A stretch of 64,000 bases of DNA from Nonlabens antarcticus (GCF_015356755.1 NZ_JADFCO010000064.1:1-64000), one strand, 5' to 3'; shown: positions 36,117 to 47,763, counted from the stretch's first letter. The notes: generated by a model not told the origin, from the sequence alone. Translations and numbers: made by a program.

Positions 36117-36731
36117 TTATTTGAAATCGTTATTCATCGACTGGTTGATTCCATCGATGTATGCCAGTAATTCATCTCTACCCATTTTATTGGAAGAACT
36201 CGTAACAAAATAGGGCGGGACCTCTTCCCAGATACCATTCAATAAGACTTGTTTATAGAGATCTATATTTCTGTCCAATGCGTTAGGCTTGAGTTTATCC
36301 GCTTTTGTAAAGATGATGCTAAACGGTATCCCGCTTTCACCTAGATATTCCATGAATTCCAAGTCAATTTTTTGAGGCTCATGACGCACGTCTACTAGTA
36401 CAAAACCACAAACGAGCTGTTCTCGTTGCTCGAAATATTTAGTAATAAATTTTTGAAACTTGGCTTTGCTGCTTTTGGAAACTCTAGCATAACCGTAACC
36501 GGGAAGATCCACTAGATACCAGTTCTTATTAATTAAAAAATGGTTGATTAGTTGCGTTTTTCCGGGACGGCCAGAAGTTTTTGCCAGGTTTTTATAATCT
36601 GTGATCATGTTGATCAGTGAGGACTTGCCCACATTTGAACGTCCTATAAAGGCGTATTCTGGCAACCTATTGGTAGGACATTTAGATACATCCTGATTTG
36701 AAATAACAAATTCAGCGCTATTGATTTTCAT
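36117..36731 (-). CDS. engB: Ribosome biogenesis GTP-binding protein EngB/YsxC
   Basis: 204 aa. [12 protein letters not shown] (P-loop), TSGRPGKTQ (switch I), [11 protein letters not shown] (switch II), TKADKL. Single-domain GTPase in 50S assembly. It lies 14 nt downstream of the hydrolase gene and is probably cotranscribed. Confidence 0.96.
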   Translation of the reverse strand: MKINSAEFVISNQDVSKCPTNRLPEYAFIGRSNVGKSSLINMITDYKNLAKTSGRPGKTQLINHFLINKNWYLVDLPGYGYARVSKSSKAKFQKFITKYFEQREQLVCGFVLVDVRHEPQKIDLEFMEYLGESGIPFSIIFTKADKLKPNALDRNIDLYKQVLLNGIWEEVPPYFVTSSSNKMGRDELLAYIDGINQSMNNDFK

Positions 36732-36745
36732 GCGTAACGGTTTTT

Positions 36746-37510
36746 CTAGAACTGGCGTTCTTTAAGCCATTTGAAAAGAATCTCATTGAACTGATCTGGA
36801 TGCTCCATCATTGCAGCATGACCACATTTATCAATCCAGTATAGATCGCTATCTGGAAGTTTTTCGTGAAATTCTTCGGCTACATTTGGTGGGGTCACCC
36901 CATCTTGTTTTCCCCAAATGATACAAATGGGCGTGGACATTTTAGGAAGATCCTTAGACATATTATGGCGAATCGCGCTTTTTGCAATGGCTAGTGTTTT
37001 AATCAGTTTTCTCCGATCATTAACCACTCCAAAAACCTCATCTACAATTTCTTTAGTCGCTACCGCTGGATCGTAAAATACATCTTCTGCCTTTTTCTTG
37101 ATATACTCGTAGTCACCACGTTTAGGATAGCTTTCTCCCATGGCACTTTCATAAAGACCAGAGCTTCCAGTAATTATGAGGGCTTTAATTTTTTCAGGAT
37201 ATAACTTAGTCGTTACAAGACCTATATGACCACCTAGAGAATTTCCTAAAAGGATAACTTCCTTCCAGCCCATATGATCAATAAAGCTGCGAATGTGCTT
37301 TGCAAAGGTTCCCACGCTCGTTTTAATTAGCGGCATGGTATAAAGCGGTAGTGATGGCACTACAATCTGATAACCTTCTTTTGGGAAATAATCAATAACG
37401 CCCTGAAAGTTGCTCAGGCCGCCCATCAATCCATGCAAAATGAGGATAGGTGTTCCTTCGCCTGATGTAAAGTATTCAAACTTGCCATCCTTAATTAAGT
37501 CTTGCGTCAT
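36746..37510 (-). CDS. Alpha/beta hydrolase
   Basis: 254 aa from ATG 37510 ([14 protein letters not shown]), which matches the usual start of the fold; an open frame upstream has no signal character. Oxyanion region LHGLMGG, nucleophile elbow GNSLGG (Ser), acid in [10 protein letters not shown] and His in [15 protein letters not shown]. Cytoplasmic; substrate unknown. Confidence 0.9.
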   Translation of the reverse strand: MTQDLIKDGKFEYFTSGEGTPILILHGLMGGLSNFQGVIDYFPKEGYQIVVPSLPLYTMPLIKTSVGTFAKHIRSFIDHMGWKEVILLGNSLGGHIGLVTTKLYPEKIKALIITGSSGLYESAMGESYPKRGDYEYIKKKAEDVFYDPAVATKEIVDEVFGVVNDRRKLIKTLAIAKSAIRHNMSKDLPKMSTPICIIWGKQDGVTPPNVAEEFHEKLPDSDLYWIDKCGHAAMMEHPDQFNEILFKWLKERQF

Positions 37511-37690
37511 AATTTGATAAGTGTCCTTAGGGCAAATATAGTTGATTTGCTTTAAGAAAATCAACGATTACACGAGCCAATATTTGAAAAATCTTCTTCA
37601 ATTGCTCTTGAAAATGGCAGCAAATAACGCAAAATTTAAATTGTTGATAAGTGCCGTACTTATTCAGAAAAGGCCGCTTTTATCAACAAT

Positions 37691-37720
37691 GTGGTAAATT
37701 GTGGTAAAAAGTGGGTCAGA
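37691..37720 (+). promoter_or_regulatory. Three MraZ-box-like direct repeats
   Basis: GTGGTAAATT, GTGGTAAAAA and GTGGGTCAGA stand head to tail with exact 10-bp period, just upstream of the mraZ promoter. In other bacteria MraZ binds three 10-bp-spaced repeats with a GTG or TGGG core in front of its own operon. Autoregulation of the dcw cluster is the obvious reading. Confidence 0.8.
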
Positions 37721-37726
37721 GTTTTC

Positions 37727-37734
37727 TATATTTG
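37727..37734 (+). promoter_or_regulatory. -7 promoter element of mraZ / dcw cluster
   Basis: TATATTTG, 29 nt before ATG 37764. A TTG at 37699-37701 inside the MraZ boxes could be the -33 element, with a slightly long gap, so a bound MraZ would cover it. Confidence 0.55.
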
Positions 37735-37763
37735 ACTATAACAGTCTATTAGACCCGTTTTTA

Positions 37764-38231
37764 ATGAACCATTTCATAGGAACATACGAGTGTAAAGCAG
37801 ATTCAAAAGGTCGCTTTATGATGCCTGCCTCCATAAAGAAGCAATTGCTTCCTATGCTGGAGGAGGGTTTTGTGATCAGGCGGTCCGTTTTCCAGCCTTG
37901 TCTAGAACTATATCCTATGAAAGAGTGGAATATCGTGATGGAAAAAATGGGAAAATTGAATCGCTTTAAAAAAAAGCATAACGATTTCATACGAATGTTT
38001 ACCGCCGGTGCAAAAACGGTAGAGGTAGATACAAATGGAAGATTGTTGATACCGCGTGACCTGATTAATGTCGCGGGAATCTCAAAAGAAATTACGGTTG
38101 CCAGCGCTATCAATATTATAGAAATCTGGGATAAAGATAAATATGAGGAGGTTATTGACGCTAGCAGCGTTGATTTTGCAGACCTCGCACAAGAAGTAAT
38201 GGGAAATGACACAGCAGACCTCTTATCATAA
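37764..38231 (+). CDS. mraZ: Transcriptional regulator / division protein MraZ
   Basis: 155 aa from ATG 37764 (MNHFIGTYECKADSKGRF), the family's normal start; an upstream in-frame GTG lies within the MraZ boxes. Two AbrB-like half-domains, each with a D-x-K/N-G-R motif (DSKGRFMMP and DTNGRLLIP). First gene of the dcw cluster; it probably represses its own operon. Confidence 0.95.
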   Translation: MNHFIGTYECKADSKGRFMMPASIKKQLLPMLEEGFVIRRSVFQPCLELYPMKEWNIVMEKMGKLNRFKKKHNDFIRMFTAGAKTVEVDTNGRLLIPRDLINVAGISKEITVASAINIIEIWDKDKYEEVIDASSVDFADLAQEVMGNDTADLLS

Positions 38232-39123
38232 TCCAGTCCTTTTAAAGGAATCTGTAGATGGACTTGATATAAACCCTTCAGGGATTTATGTTGACGTTAC
38301 CTATGGCGGTGGTGGGCATTCCCGCGAGATCCTAAGTAGACTGGATCAACACGGAAAGTTATATGCATTTGATCAGGATCCTGATGCGCAACGGAATGTC
38401 ATCGATGATGATCGATTTGAGTTGATTCCAGAGAATTTCAGGTATATCAAAAGGTTTTTACGTTTACACGGTGTCAAACAAGTGGATGGGATTTTAGCAG
38501 ATTTAGGCGTGAGTTCCCACCAGTTCAACGAGCCATCTCGTGGTTTTTCCACAAGATTTGAATCGAGACTGGACATGAGGATGAATCAAAAATCAGATCT
38601 AGACGCAGTCAAGATTCTCAATCAATACGATGAATCTGAATTGCACCGCATTTTGAAAGAATATGGTGAACTGCGTAATGCACCACGTCTCGCGAAAGAA
38701 ATCGCTAGCAGTCGTCAAGTTCAACCTATTAAAACTGTGGACGACCTGAAGAAAATTTGTGCACCATTAGTTCCCGCCCGAATAGAAAATAAACAAATGG
38801 CTCAGGTTTTTCAAGCTATCCGTATTGAGGTAAATAGAGAGATGGAAGCTTTGAATGAGTTTCTGGTCCAAAGTAAAGAATTATTAAAAGTAGGAGGTAG
38901 ACTAAGTGTGATCTCTTATCATTCCTTAGAAGATCGTCCTGTAAAAAGATATATACGTAGTGGCTTATTTGAAGGGGAGCCAGAAAAAGATATGTTCGGT
39001 AAAACGAGTGTTCCATTTAAAAAGGTAGGTGGTTTAATCGTACCCTCAAAAGCAGAGTTGAAAGAAAATAGCCGTTCCCGCAGTGCAAAATTGCGCATTG
39101 CAGTAAGACTTGATCAAGAATAA
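38206..39123 (+). CDS. rsmH: 16S rRNA C1402 N4-methyltransferase RsmH
   Basis: 305 aa, overlapping mraZ by 26 nt. SAM-binding VDVTYGGGGHS, DLGVSSHQF, RGFSTRFESRLDMRM and the SYHSLEDRPVKRY motif. Order within the dcw cluster is standard. Confidence 0.97.
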   Translation: MTQQTSYHNPVLLKESVDGLDINPSGIYVDVTYGGGGHSREILSRLDQHGKLYAFDQDPDAQRNVIDDDRFELIPENFRYIKRFLRLHGVKQVDGILADLGVSSHQFNEPSRGFSTRFESRLDMRMNQKSDLDAVKILNQYDESELHRILKEYGELRNAPRLAKEIASSRQVQPIKTVDDLKKICAPLVPARIENKQMAQVFQAIRIEVNREMEALNEFLVQSKELLKVGGRLSVISYHSLEDRPVKRYIRSGLFEGEPEKDMFGKTSVPFKKVGGLIVPSKAELKENSRSRSAKLRIAVRLDQE

Positions 39124-39124
39124 T

Positions 39125-39454
39125 ATGGCAGCAAAAGTCTATGACATTTTAAGAGGTGGCTTTTTGACCAATCAGGATGCTTTCAAAAACTGGAAGTTCA
39201 TGCTGTTTGCCACCGGTCTTGCGTTATTTATGATCTGGACAGGACACAGATTTGAAAGTAAAGTTCATTATATAGGTCAGCTTAGTGATGAGGTTAATGA
39301 ATTGCGCAGCCATTATGTAGATGGTCAGCGCGAGTTGATGTATTTGCAAATGGAAAGTACCGTCGCAAGCCGGTTAAAACACACGGGAATTGCTCCGCCT
39401 AAGGATCCACCCTATAAAATTATAGTATCAAAAAACGCTAATGGCAATAACTGA
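39125..39454 (+). CDS. ftsL: FtsL-like division protein
   Basis: 109 aa, one membrane helix (about 24-42, FMLFATGLALFMIW) and a short periplasmic coil ending in the HTGIAPPKDPPYKI motif found in Bacteroidota FtsL. Named by position between rsmH and ftsI and by topology rather than strong sequence identity. It overlaps the ftsI gene by 14 nt. Confidence 0.8.
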   Translation: MAAKVYDILRGGFLTNQDAFKNWKFMLFATGLALFMIWTGHRFESKVHYIGQLSDEVNELRSHYVDGQRELMYLQMESTVASRLKHTGIAPPKDPPYKIIVSKNANGNN

Positions 39455-41420
39455 TAGAAACATACTGCACCGCATTTATGCTGTGAGCATATTGTTTGTG
39501 ATCGTGGCAATTGCCATTGTTGCACAGACAGTCTACATCCAATTTTGGGAAGGTCCAGAATACCGTGCCAAAGCAGGCAAGCGCATCTTCCGCAATCAAA
39601 TTGTTGATGCAAACCGTGGGAATCTTTACGATTCTAACGGTCAGTTGTTAGCTACTTCTATTACTAAATATGACATACGTTTTGATGCAGTTGCTCCCAA
39701 CCAGAAAGATTTCAATAGTGATATTGATGCTCTCGCAAGTTCGCTTTCGCGAAAGCTGAACAAACCTAAATCAGAGCTGCTTCAAAAGTTCCGAAAGGCG
39801 AGAGCTAACAATTCAAGATATCTTGAAATTGCTAAAAATCTAAGCTTTACAGATCTACAGGAAATTAAGAAATATTCATTGTTCAATCGCGGTGCCTATC
39901 GTGGAGGATTGATCGTTGAGCCTCATGTAGAGCGGGAATATCCACTGGGAAAAATGGCAGAGCGCCTGGTAGGTTATGATGAGCCGGGAAAGCCTAGTGT
40001 AGGTTTAGAAGGCGCTTATCGTACCTTTTTGAAAGGTGAAAATGGTTCCCGACTAGAACAGAAAATATCTGGAAATGAGTGGAAACCTATCAATAATGTC
40101 AACGAGACGGAGCCCAGAGATGGTCTTGATGTTTACACAACTATAGATGTAAATATGCAGGATGTCGCGCATCACGCATTATTGGAACAATTAGAATATT
40201 ACGAGGCTCATCATGGAACCGCTGTAGTAATGGAAGTAGCAACTGGCGAAATCAAAGCGTTATCAAATCTGGGACGTGCCAGTGACGGCACTTACTTTGA
40301 GAAGCGAAACTATGCCCTTTGGGAGTCGCATGAACCAGGGTCTACTTTCAAATTAATGAGTGTTGTCGCTGCTTTAGAAGATAAAGTAGTGGATACCAGT
40401 ACCATTTTTGACACTCAAAATGGAAAAATTTCTTATTACGGTAGAAATGTGCGTGATTCAAAATATGGTGGCTACGGTAAAATCAGCGTGGCTCGTGCCT
40501 TTGAACTTAGTTCAAACACTGCTCTAGTTCAAATGGTGCAAGACAGTTATGGAGATGATCCAGAACGTTATGTTGACCGGCTTTATAGTATGAATATCCA
40601 GACTAAATTAGGTCTTCCTATAATAGGTGAAGGGAAACCTTTGATCCCTCATCCAGACGACCCTAACTGGAGTGGTCTTTCCTTACCGTGGATGGGCTTC
40701 GGTTATGGGGTTCAAATGACACCGCTTCAAGTTTTGACCTTTTATAATGCCATCGCAAATAATGGTGTGATGGTAAAACCTAGATTGATAAAAGAAGTTC
40801 GATCTAAAAATAAATTGATCGAAAAATACGAGCGCCAGATCATTAACCCTTCCATTTGCAGTCAGGAAACGATTGATAAGGTAAAAGTGATGATGGAAAA
40901 TGTAGTACGTCGTGGTACTGCTCAAAACTTATACAGTAAAAACTTCTCTATGGCTGGAAAAACGGGAACCTGCCAAACAGAATACTGGAAAAGCGCCGGG
41001 AATTACATAGCCTCCTTTGCAGGATATTTTCCAGCAGACAACCCTAAATACAGTTGTATTGTAGTTATACATAAACCTAATACTGCTAAAGGTTATTACG
41101 GAAACATAGTTGCCGGTCCAGTTTTTAAAAAAATCGCTCAAAAAATTTATGCCAGCAATCCGCAGGCAGATGAAGTAAAAATGCCGACCACCGTTCCAGC
41201 TGAGATTCAGAAAAGTATGGATCGCTATTACACGAAGGCTCAAAAGACAAGTAAAAACCTACCAGACCTGCGCGGGATGGACGCTATGGACGCCATTGCC
41301 ATTATTGAAAATATGGGCGCCAATGTAAAAATTGTGGGGTCTGGTAAGGTTGCCAGTCAAAGTATCAAACCAGGCACAACCTTAACGAAGTCACAACAAG
41401 TAATTCTAACCCTTTCATGA
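39441..41420 (+). CDS. ftsI: Division transpeptidase FtsI (PBP3) with PASTA domain
   Basis: 659 aa. One N-terminal helix, dimerisation domain, then the transpeptidase with Ser301-x-x-Lys304 (GSTFK), SSN (ELSSNTALVQ) and Lys507-Thr-Gly-Thr. One PASTA domain at the C-terminus (610-659: LPDLRGMDAMDAIAIIENMG). Cross-links septal peptidoglycan. The palindrome copy 39743-39756 is read as Leu-Ser-Arg-Lys in the linker. Confidence 0.95.
   Translation: MAITDRNILHRIYAVSILFVIVAIAIVAQTVYIQFWEGPEYRAKAGKRIFRNQIVDANRGNLYDSNGQLLATSITKYDIRFDAVAPNQKDFNSDIDALASSLSRKLNKPKSELLQKFRKARANNSRYLEIAKNLSFTDLQEIKKYSLFNRGAYRGGLIVEPHVEREYPLGKMAERLVGYDEPGKPSVGLEGAYRTFLKGENGSRLEQKISGNEWKPINNVNETEPRDGLDVYTTIDVNMQDVAHHALLEQLEYYEAHHGTAVVMEVATGEIKALSNLGRASDGTYFEKRNYALWESHEPGSTFKLMSVVAALEDKVVDTSTIFDTQNGKISYYGRNVRDSKYGGYGKISVARAFELSSNTALVQMVQDSYGDDPERYVDRLYSMNIQTKLGLPIIGEGKPLIPHPDDPNWSGLSLPWMGFGYGVQMTPLQVLTFYNAIANNGVMVKPRLIKEVRSKNKLIEKYERQIINPSICSQETIDKVKVMMENVVRRGTAQNLYSKNFSMAGKTGTCQTEYWKSAGNYIASFAGYFPADNPKYSCIVVIHKPNTAKGYYGNIVAGPVFKKIAQKIYASNPQADEVKMPTTVPAEIQKSMDRYYTKAQKTSKNLPDLRGMDAMDAIAIIENMGANVKIVGSGKVASQSIKPGTTLTKSQQVILTLS
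39743..39756. repeat. Palindrome copy 10 (inside ftsI)
   Basis: Exact 14-bp core, read as Ser-Leu-Ser-Arg-Lys-Leu. Confidence 0.95.
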
Positions 41421-42883
41421 AGAACTTAAAAGACATATTATACAAGGTCAGAATTGATACGGTTATAGGTTCTACAGACATAAAAATTAATGAGATTCAT
41501 TTTGATTCTCGTGAAATTACAACTGCTGATGTTTTTGTCGCGATTAATGGAACTGCTAGTGATGGGCACGATTATATCAATAACGCAATACAATCAGGCG
41601 CAACAGCTGTAATTGTGGAAAAACTTCCCGATGACCAAAATGAAAAAGTAACCTACGTGGTTGTTGAAAACTCTCATGAAGCGCTGGCATTGATAGCTGC
41701 TAATTTCTTTGAGAACCCTTCAAGAGATATGAAACTAGTAGGAGTTACTGGAACAAACGGCAAGACAACTACAACAAGTTTGTTATATCAGTTGTTTAAG
41801 AATCTGGGGTATAAATCTGGTCTTATTTCTACGGTTGAAATTTTAATCGATGGAAAATCAATAGCTACAAAACACACCACACCGGATCCATTAACAACCA
41901 ATGCTCATCTAGCAACGATGCGCGATGCTGGTGTGGATTACTGTTTTATGGAAGTGAGCAGTCATGGCATTGCTCAGGAGCGAGTGACAGGATTGCAATT
42001 TGCTGGCGGGATTTTCACAAATCTCTCTCACGACCATTTAGACTATCACGCAAGTTTTGCCGAATATCGGGATGTAAAAAAGCGATTTTTCGACATGTTA
42101 CCTGCAACAGCTTTTGCAATTTATAATAAGGACGACAAGAATGGACCCATCATGGTTCAGAACACCAAAGCAAGAAAACTGGGCTACGCCTTAAAAACCT
42201 ATACAGACTATCAAGCGCAGATTTTAGAAAATCAGTTCGGTGGACTTTTGTTAAAAGTCAATGGTCATGAGCTATGGACTAAAATGATAGGCGAGTTCAA
42301 TGCTTATAATGTGCTTGCTATTTATGCCTGTGCAATTGAATTAGGCCTCAAAGAGCGGGAAGTTTTAGAAACAATTTCAAAACTGGATGGTGTTGCTGGT
42401 AGGTTTCAATATTTCACAACTGTCAAAAAGAAAATAACAGCCATCGTTGATTATGCTCATACTCCAGATGCACTAAAAAATGTACTGGAAACTATCAACA
42501 GTATTCGCACTAAAAATGAACGATTGATTACAGTGGTAGGTTGTGGTGGCGATAGAGATCATACAAAACGTCCCATCATGGCACATATCGCAACAGAGCT
42601 TAGCGACACTGTAATCTTAACCAGCGACAACCCACGTACAGAAGATCCATTGCTCATCCTTAAAGAAATGGAAGCTGGCGTGGAACCACAAAATTTTAAA
42701 AAATCAATCACAATTGCAGATCGCGAGCAAGCCATAAAGACGGCTGCAAACATGGCTACTGAAAACGACATCATTCTAATTGCTGGAAAAGGTCACGAGA
42801 CCTATCAAGAGATTCATGGAATCCGTCATGATTTTGACGATAGATTAAAAATTACAGGCATTCTAAACCAACTAGAAAAATAA
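41417..42883 (+). CDS. murE: UDP-MurNAc-tripeptide synthetase MurE (meso-DAP adding)
   Basis: 488 aa. ATP loop [12 protein letters not shown], and the DNPR motif (SDNPRTEDP) that marks the meso-diaminopimelate-adding enzyme. It overlaps ftsI by 4 nt. No murF follows, as is common in this phylum. Confidence 0.96.
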   Translation: MKNLKDILYKVRIDTVIGSTDIKINEIHFDSREITTADVFVAINGTASDGHDYINNAIQSGATAVIVEKLPDDQNEKVTYVVVENSHEALALIAANFFENPSRDMKLVGVTGTNGKTTTTSLLYQLFKNLGYKSGLISTVEILIDGKSIATKHTTPDPLTTNAHLATMRDAGVDYCFMEVSSHGIAQERVTGLQFAGGIFTNLSHDHLDYHASFAEYRDVKKRFFDMLPATAFAIYNKDDKNGPIMVQNTKARKLGYALKTYTDYQAQILENQFGGLLLKVNGHELWTKMIGEFNAYNVLAIYACAIELGLKEREVLETISKLDGVAGRFQYFTTVKKKITAIVDYAHTPDALKNVLETINSIRTKNERLITVVGCGGDRDHTKRPIMAHIATELSDTVILTSDNPRTEDPLLILKEMEAGVEPQNFKKSITIADREQAIKTAANMATENDIILIAGKGHETYQEIHGIRHDFDDRLKITGILNQLEK

Positions 42884-42884
42884 T

Positions 42885-44117
42885 ATGCTCTATTACCTGT
42901 TTCAATATTTGGAAAGCGAGTTTCAAATGCCTGGTGCATCCTTGTTTGGATTCATCACATTTAGATCTGCGATAGCATTTGTGTTTTCGCTAGGCTTTTC
43001 TACGATTTACGGTAAGCGTATTATCAACTATTTACAGCGCAAACAAGTAGGGGAAAGTGTGCGCGATTTAGGGCTGGAAGGTCAAGCGCAGAAGGCGGGA
43101 ACGCCTACCATGGGTGGAATCATTATTATTCTAGCAACGCTCATTCCTACTTTATTAATAGCGCAACTAGATAATATTTATGTTATCATGTTAATCGTTA
43201 CCACTATATGGATGGGACTGATAGGGTTTACTGACGATTATATCAAGATTTTCAAAAAGGATAAAGGCGGTCTTAAGGGCTGGTTCAAGATTATAGGTCA
43301 GGTCGTTTTGGGTTGCATTATAGGAGCCACAATGTTTTTCCATCCAGATATCACAATCAAGGAAGAGATCATAAATCCAAAGAATTCCCAGGAGCTGATT
43401 ACACAAAATTCCTATGCAGAATTTGGCCCAGCAGAGCAATCCACAAAGACGACGATACCTTTTGTGAAGGAAAATGAGTTTGATTACACGTCCTTAGTGA
43501 CTTGGATCAGTCCAAGTCTTGCAAAATATGCCTGGTTGATATTTATTCCTATCGTGATTTTTATTGTTACGGCAGTTTCTAACGGCGCAAATCTTACTGA
43601 TGGAATTGATGGTCTGGCAGCTGGTACTAGTGCGATTGTAGTTATAACCCTTGCATTGTTTGCCTGGATATCGGGAAACATTGTTTTCTCAGATTATCTT
43701 AATGTGATGTACATCCCTAATTCTGGTGAGATGGTTGTCTTTGTCACTGCATTTGCTGGATCGCTGGTTGGTTTTTTATGGTATAACACCTATCCCGCGC
43801 AAGTATTTATGGGCGATACGGGAAGTCTGACCATAGGCGGCATCATTGCTGTACTTGCCATTGCGACTCGCAAAGAGTTATTGATTCCTATTCTTTGTGG
43901 TGTTTTTATCATGGAGAATTTATCCGTGGTGATGCAAGTAGGCTGGTTCAAGTATACCCGCAAAATGTCTGGAGAAGGGCGCCGCATATTTTTAATGTCG
44001 CCATTACACCATCACTATCAAAAACGAGGTTTTCATGAAAGTAAGATTGTAGTCCGCTTCTGGATCGTCGGGATTTTACTTGCTATTATATCCATTGTAA
44101 CACTAAAAGTGCGATAA
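42885..44117 (+). CDS. mraY: Phospho-MurNAc-pentapeptide transferase MraY
   Basis: 410 aa, ten or so membrane helices. KAGTPTMGG near 60, FTDDYIKI (catalytic Asp pair), [17 protein letters not shown] and HHHYQKRG near the end. The segment at about 145-205 is a long hydrophilic insertion compared with the 360-aa enterobacterial protein. Makes lipid I. It overlaps murD by 1 nt. Confidence 0.96.
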   Translation: MLYYLFQYLESEFQMPGASLFGFITFRSAIAFVFSLGFSTIYGKRIINYLQRKQVGESVRDLGLEGQAQKAGTPTMGGIIIILATLIPTLLIAQLDNIYVIMLIVTTIWMGLIGFTDDYIKIFKKDKGGLKGWFKIIGQVVLGCIIGATMFFHPDITIKEEIINPKNSQELITQNSYAEFGPAEQSTKTTIPFVKENEFDYTSLVTWISPSLAKYAWLIFIPIVIFIVTAVSNGANLTDGIDGLAAGTSAIVVITLALFAWISGNIVFSDYLNVMYIPNSGEMVVFVTAFAGSLVGFLWYNTYPAQVFMGDTGSLTIGGIIAVLAIATRKELLIPILCGVFIMENLSVVMQVGWFKYTRKMSGEGRRIFLMSPLHHHYQKRGFHESKIVVRFWIVGILLAIISIVTLKVR

Positions 44118-45478
44118 TGGTATCAGGAAAAAACATATATGATTTTTCAAGTGTCGTCATTTTAGGTGGCGGTATCAGCGGTATGGGCGCTGCCTTACTG
44201 GCTGCTGATCGTGGTTATAATGTTTTTCTGAGCAATAGAGATGAGCTTGATACCGCTTTCGCGAAAGCGTTACAAGACAACAAAATTCCTTACGAAACAG
44301 GAAGTCATACGGTTAATAAAATACTCTCAGCAAGTTTGATCGTGAAAAGTCCGGGAATACCGGACACTATCGAGATTATAATGCAAGCAAAAGAAGCTGG
44401 AATCCCAGTGATATCAGAAATCGAATTTGCAGCCGCGCATACCCAAGAAATTATAGTGGCAGTAACTGGAAGCAATGGTAAAACCACAACGACCAGCTTA
44501 CTAGGACACGTTTTTCAAGAAGCCGGACTCGATTATACAATGGGTGGGAACATAGGTAAAAGCTTTGCTCAACAAGTTCAGGAAGGTGCTGCAGAATACC
44601 GACTGCTCGAGGTGAGTAGTTTCCAACTGGACGGCATTGAAAACTTTAAGCCACACGTGGCGCTATTACTTAATGTAACTCCAGACCATCTGGATCGCTA
44701 CGATTATAAATTTGAGAACTATCTGGATTCTAAAATGCGTATTGCAATGAATCAAGATCAAGATGATTATCTCGTTTACAATGCAGATGATGAGGCTATA
44801 GTTGCCGCCTTAGAATCTAACAAACCAAAATCACAACTGGTTCCCTTCTCCTTGACAAGAGAGTTGGAATACGGTACATCACTAATAAACAACATCATAA
44901 AGGTCGCTATTGACCAAACACCATTTTCTATGTCAATTGAACAACTTTCCCTCAAGGGTCAACACAATACTGCTAATGCAATGGCAGCAGCAACTACTGC
45001 AAAACTTTTAAAAATCCGTAAGGAGACGATTCGTCAGAGCATGCAATCATTTCAAGGGGTGGAGCACCGTCTGGAGCAGGTTTTGAAGATTAATAAGGTG
45101 CAATATATCAACGATTCCAAGGCAACAAATATTAACGCAACTTTCTATGCATTAGATAGTATGGAGCATCCTACCGTATGGATTGTGGGTGGCGTTGATA
45201 AAGGAAATGATTACTCGCAGCTATTCCGTCTGGTGAATAAAAACGTGAAGGCAATTGTTTGTTTGGGAACAGACAACTCTAAAATCGTCAATGCTTTTAG
45301 TGGCTGTGTGGATCAAATGGTTGAAACAAATTCAATGGAAGATGCTGTGCGTGTTGCCTATAAATTAGCAGATGCTGGTGATAATGTTCTATTGAGTCCA
45401 GCTTGCGCAAGTTTTGACCTTTTTGAAAACTATGAGGATCGCGGACGCCAATTCAAAAATGCTGTAAGAGGACTATAA
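44117..45478 (+). CDS. murD: UDP-MurNAc-L-Ala D-Glu ligase MurD
   Basis: 453 aa. N-terminal Rossmann-like domain (VILGGGISGMG), ATP loop VTGSNGKTTTT, NDSKATN, ending SPACASFDLFENYEDRG. The palindrome copy at 44254-44269 is read as Ala-Phe-Ala-Lys-Ala in the N-terminal domain. Confidence 0.96.
   Translation: MVSGKNIYDFSSVVILGGGISGMGAALLAADRGYNVFLSNRDELDTAFAKALQDNKIPYETGSHTVNKILSASLIVKSPGIPDTIEIIMQAKEAGIPVISEIEFAAAHTQEIIVAVTGSNGKTTTTSLLGHVFQEAGLDYTMGGNIGKSFAQQVQEGAAEYRLLEVSSFQLDGIENFKPHVALLLNVTPDHLDRYDYKFENYLDSKMRIAMNQDQDDYLVYNADDEAIVAALESNKPKSQLVPFSLTRELEYGTSLINNIIKVAIDQTPFSMSIEQLSLKGQHNTANAMAAATTAKLLKIRKETIRQSMQSFQGVEHRLEQVLKINKVQYINDSKATNINATFYALDSMEHPTVWIVGGVDKGNDYSQLFRLVNKNVKAIVCLGTDNSKIVNAFSGCVDQMVETNSMEDAVRVAYKLADAGDNVLLSPACASFDLFENYEDRGRQFKNAVRGL
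44254..44269. repeat. Palindrome copy 11 (inside murD)
   Basis: CGCTTTCGCGAAAGCG, read as Ala-Phe-Ala-Lys-Ala. Confidence 0.95.
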
Positions 45479-45479
45479 A

Positions 45480-46679
45480 TTGAGAATCAAAGACTACATA
45501 TCAGGAGATTTATTTTTGTGGGCACTAGTGTTGATGCTTGCGATATTTTCCTTCTTACCCGTGTATAGTGCGAGTAGTAATCTTGCCTATCTAAACGGTG
45601 GCGAGGGCAATACCTTGAAATATGTAGCAAAGCATTTTGCCCATCTGGTCCTAGGATTGGGAATTGCATATGCTATCCATAAAATACCCTACAATTACTT
45701 TAAGGGATTGAGTTTAATCATGCTTCCTTTTGTCATCGTGTTATTAATATTCACGGCCTTTCAGGGAACTAAAATGGATGGAGCAAACGCAAGCCGCTGG
45801 ATAGAAATTCCCGTGGTAGGAGTTGGTTTCCAGACAAGCACGTTAGCGGCTGTTGTTTTAATGGTCTTTGTAGCTAGGTATCTCAATTCTATGAGAGAAA
45901 AAGTTATTGAGTTTAAAAAATCCATCGTGCCACTGTGGTTGCCTGTAGGCATTGTACTAGCGCTTATTTTGCCGTCTAACTTTTCTACCGCAGCCATCAT
46001 CTTTATGATGGTAATATTGGTTTGTTATATAGGCGGTTACCCATGGAAATACTTACTAGGAATTATAGGGACCGGACTTTTAGTCTTGTCATTATTTGTT
46101 CTTTTTGCTAAAGCATTTCCCGGTGTTTTTCCCAACCGTGTAGATACATGGGCAAGCCGTATTGAAAGTTTTGCCGGTGCAGGGGATTCCGATTCTGAGT
46201 ATCAAGTAGACAAAGCTAAAACGGCAATTGCAACTGGATATATAAGTGGAGTAGGACCTGGGAAAAGCCAGCAAAAGCATTTTTTACCGCAATCCAGTAG
46301 TGACTTTATTTATGCAATTATAATCGAGGAATTTGGTTTAATAGGTGGCGGTGTTGTGCTGCTATTATATATGCTGGTATTATTTAGAGTTGTTGTTATA
46401 GCAAACAAAGCAGATTCGGTTTTTGGGACCTTACTTGTTATAGGCGTTGGTTTTCCTATTGTATTACAAGCCTTAATCAACATGGCGGTCGCTGTAAATT
46501 TATTTCCAGTTACCGGACAGACATTACCGTTGATCTCCAGTGGAGGAACCTCCATATGGATGACGTGTATGGCAATAGGTATTGTCTTAAGTGTAAGTGC
46601 CAGAAGACAAGCGATAAAAGCTCAGGAAACTCCTGAAGAAGAGTTGAACCCTTTAGATATTCTAAGTGAAGCCTTATAA
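45480..46679 (+). CDS. ftsW: Septal peptidoglycan polymerase FtsW (SEDS)
   Basis: 399 aa, about ten helices. TTG start, 1 nt after the murD stop. [19 protein letters not shown] and [10 protein letters not shown] are SEDS motifs. Position in the dcw cluster argues for FtsW rather than RodA. Confidence 0.94.
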   Translation: MRIKDYISGDLFLWALVLMLAIFSFLPVYSASSNLAYLNGGEGNTLKYVAKHFAHLVLGLGIAYAIHKIPYNYFKGLSLIMLPFVIVLLIFTAFQGTKMDGANASRWIEIPVVGVGFQTSTLAAVVLMVFVARYLNSMREKVIEFKKSIVPLWLPVGIVLALILPSNFSTAAIIFMMVILVCYIGGYPWKYLLGIIGTGLLVLSLFVLFAKAFPGVFPNRVDTWASRIESFAGAGDSDSEYQVDKAKTAIATGYISGVGPGKSQQKHFLPQSSSDFIYAIIIEEFGLIGGGVVLLLYMLVLFRVVVIANKADSVFGTLLVIGVGFPIVLQALINMAVAVNLFPVTGQTLPLISSGGTSIWMTCMAIGIVLSVSARRQAIKAQETPEEELNPLDILSEAL

Positions 46680-47763
46680 AATCATCATATCTGGCGGTGG
46701 CACTGGAGGTCACATCTATCCCGCGATCTCGATTGCAAACGAGTGCCGTCGCAGGTGGCCCGATTGTGAGCTTCTTTTTGTGGGAGCAAAGGATCGCATG
46801 GAAATGGAAAAAGTTCCAGCAGCTGGTTATGAAATTAAGGGATTGTGGATAAGCGGACTACAGCGCAGCCTTTCCTTAAAGAATCTGTCATTCCCATTAA
46901 AAGTGGCAAATAGTCTGATAGATGCACGTAAGATTATCAAAGAATTTCAACCGGATATTGCTATTGGTACAGGTGGATATGCCAGTGGCCCGTTATTGTA
47001 TATGGCTTATAGAAAGGGAGTTCCAACGCTTATTCAAGAGCAGAATTCCTATGCTGGAATAACGAATAAGTTACTGGCTAAAAAAGTAGATAAGGTCTGT
47101 GTGGCCAGTGACAACATGGATCGGTTTTTTCCAAAGAAAAGGATAGTTCTCACGGGAAACCCTATTCGTCAGGATCTGGTGGAGCAAAATGCTGATAGCA
47201 AAACAGCTTTAAAACATTTTAAGCTGGATGCTGCGTCAAATCATAAAAAGACATTGCTAGTATTAGGCGGTAGCCTGGGTTCTAGAAGAATTAATCAGCT
47301 AATTGAAGCAGAGTTGCCCACGCTGGAAAAAGACGTTCAGGTTTTATGGCAGTGTGGAAAACTATATTATGATCAATATAAACATCACGAGTCTGAACAA
47401 GTTAAAGTGATGGCGTTTGTAGATCGTATGGACCTGGCTTATGCAGCGGCAGATATTATCATATCACGGGCTGGTGCTGGAACGATTTCAGAACTTGCAC
47501 TGGTTGGAAAACCGGTACTATTTATTCCTTCACCTCATGTTGCTGAAGATCACCAGACTAAAAATGCGCTGGCCATCCAGAATCTGGATGCAGCATTAAT
47601 GATACGGGAGGAGGAACTATCAGAAAACTTCCCAATGATATGGAAGCAACTGATGGAGGACGAGCAATTGCAAGAAAAATTATCTGCTAATTTCTCAAAA
47701 ATTGCAAAACCAAACGCTACCAGAGACATTGTGAACCAAATTGAAAATTTACTTCATGCGTGA
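46666..47763 (+). CDS. murG: Lipid II synthase MurG
   Basis: 365 aa, GTG start overlapping ftsW by 14 nt. [31 protein letters not shown] and [11 protein letters not shown] are typical. Adds GlcNAc to lipid I. Confidence 0.96.
   Translation: MKPYKIIISGGGTGGHIYPAISIANECRRRWPDCELLFVGAKDRMEMEKVPAAGYEIKGLWISGLQRSLSLKNLSFPLKVANSLIDARKIIKEFQPDIAIGTGGYASGPLLYMAYRKGVPTLIQEQNSYAGITNKLLAKKVDKVCVASDNMDRFFPKKRIVLTGNPIRQDLVEQNADSKTALKHFKLDAASNHKKTLLVLGGSLGSRRINQLIEAELPTLEKDVQVLWQCGKLYYDQYKHHESEQVKVMAFVDRMDLAYAAADIIISRAGAGTISELALVGKPVLFIPSPHVAEDHQTKNALAIQNLDAALMIREEELSENFPMIWKQLMEDEQLQEKLSANFSKIAKPNATRDIVNQIENLLHA

Noticed and set aside
36046-36120. 25-codon open frame near the end of engB
   Set aside because: Too short, no supporting signals.
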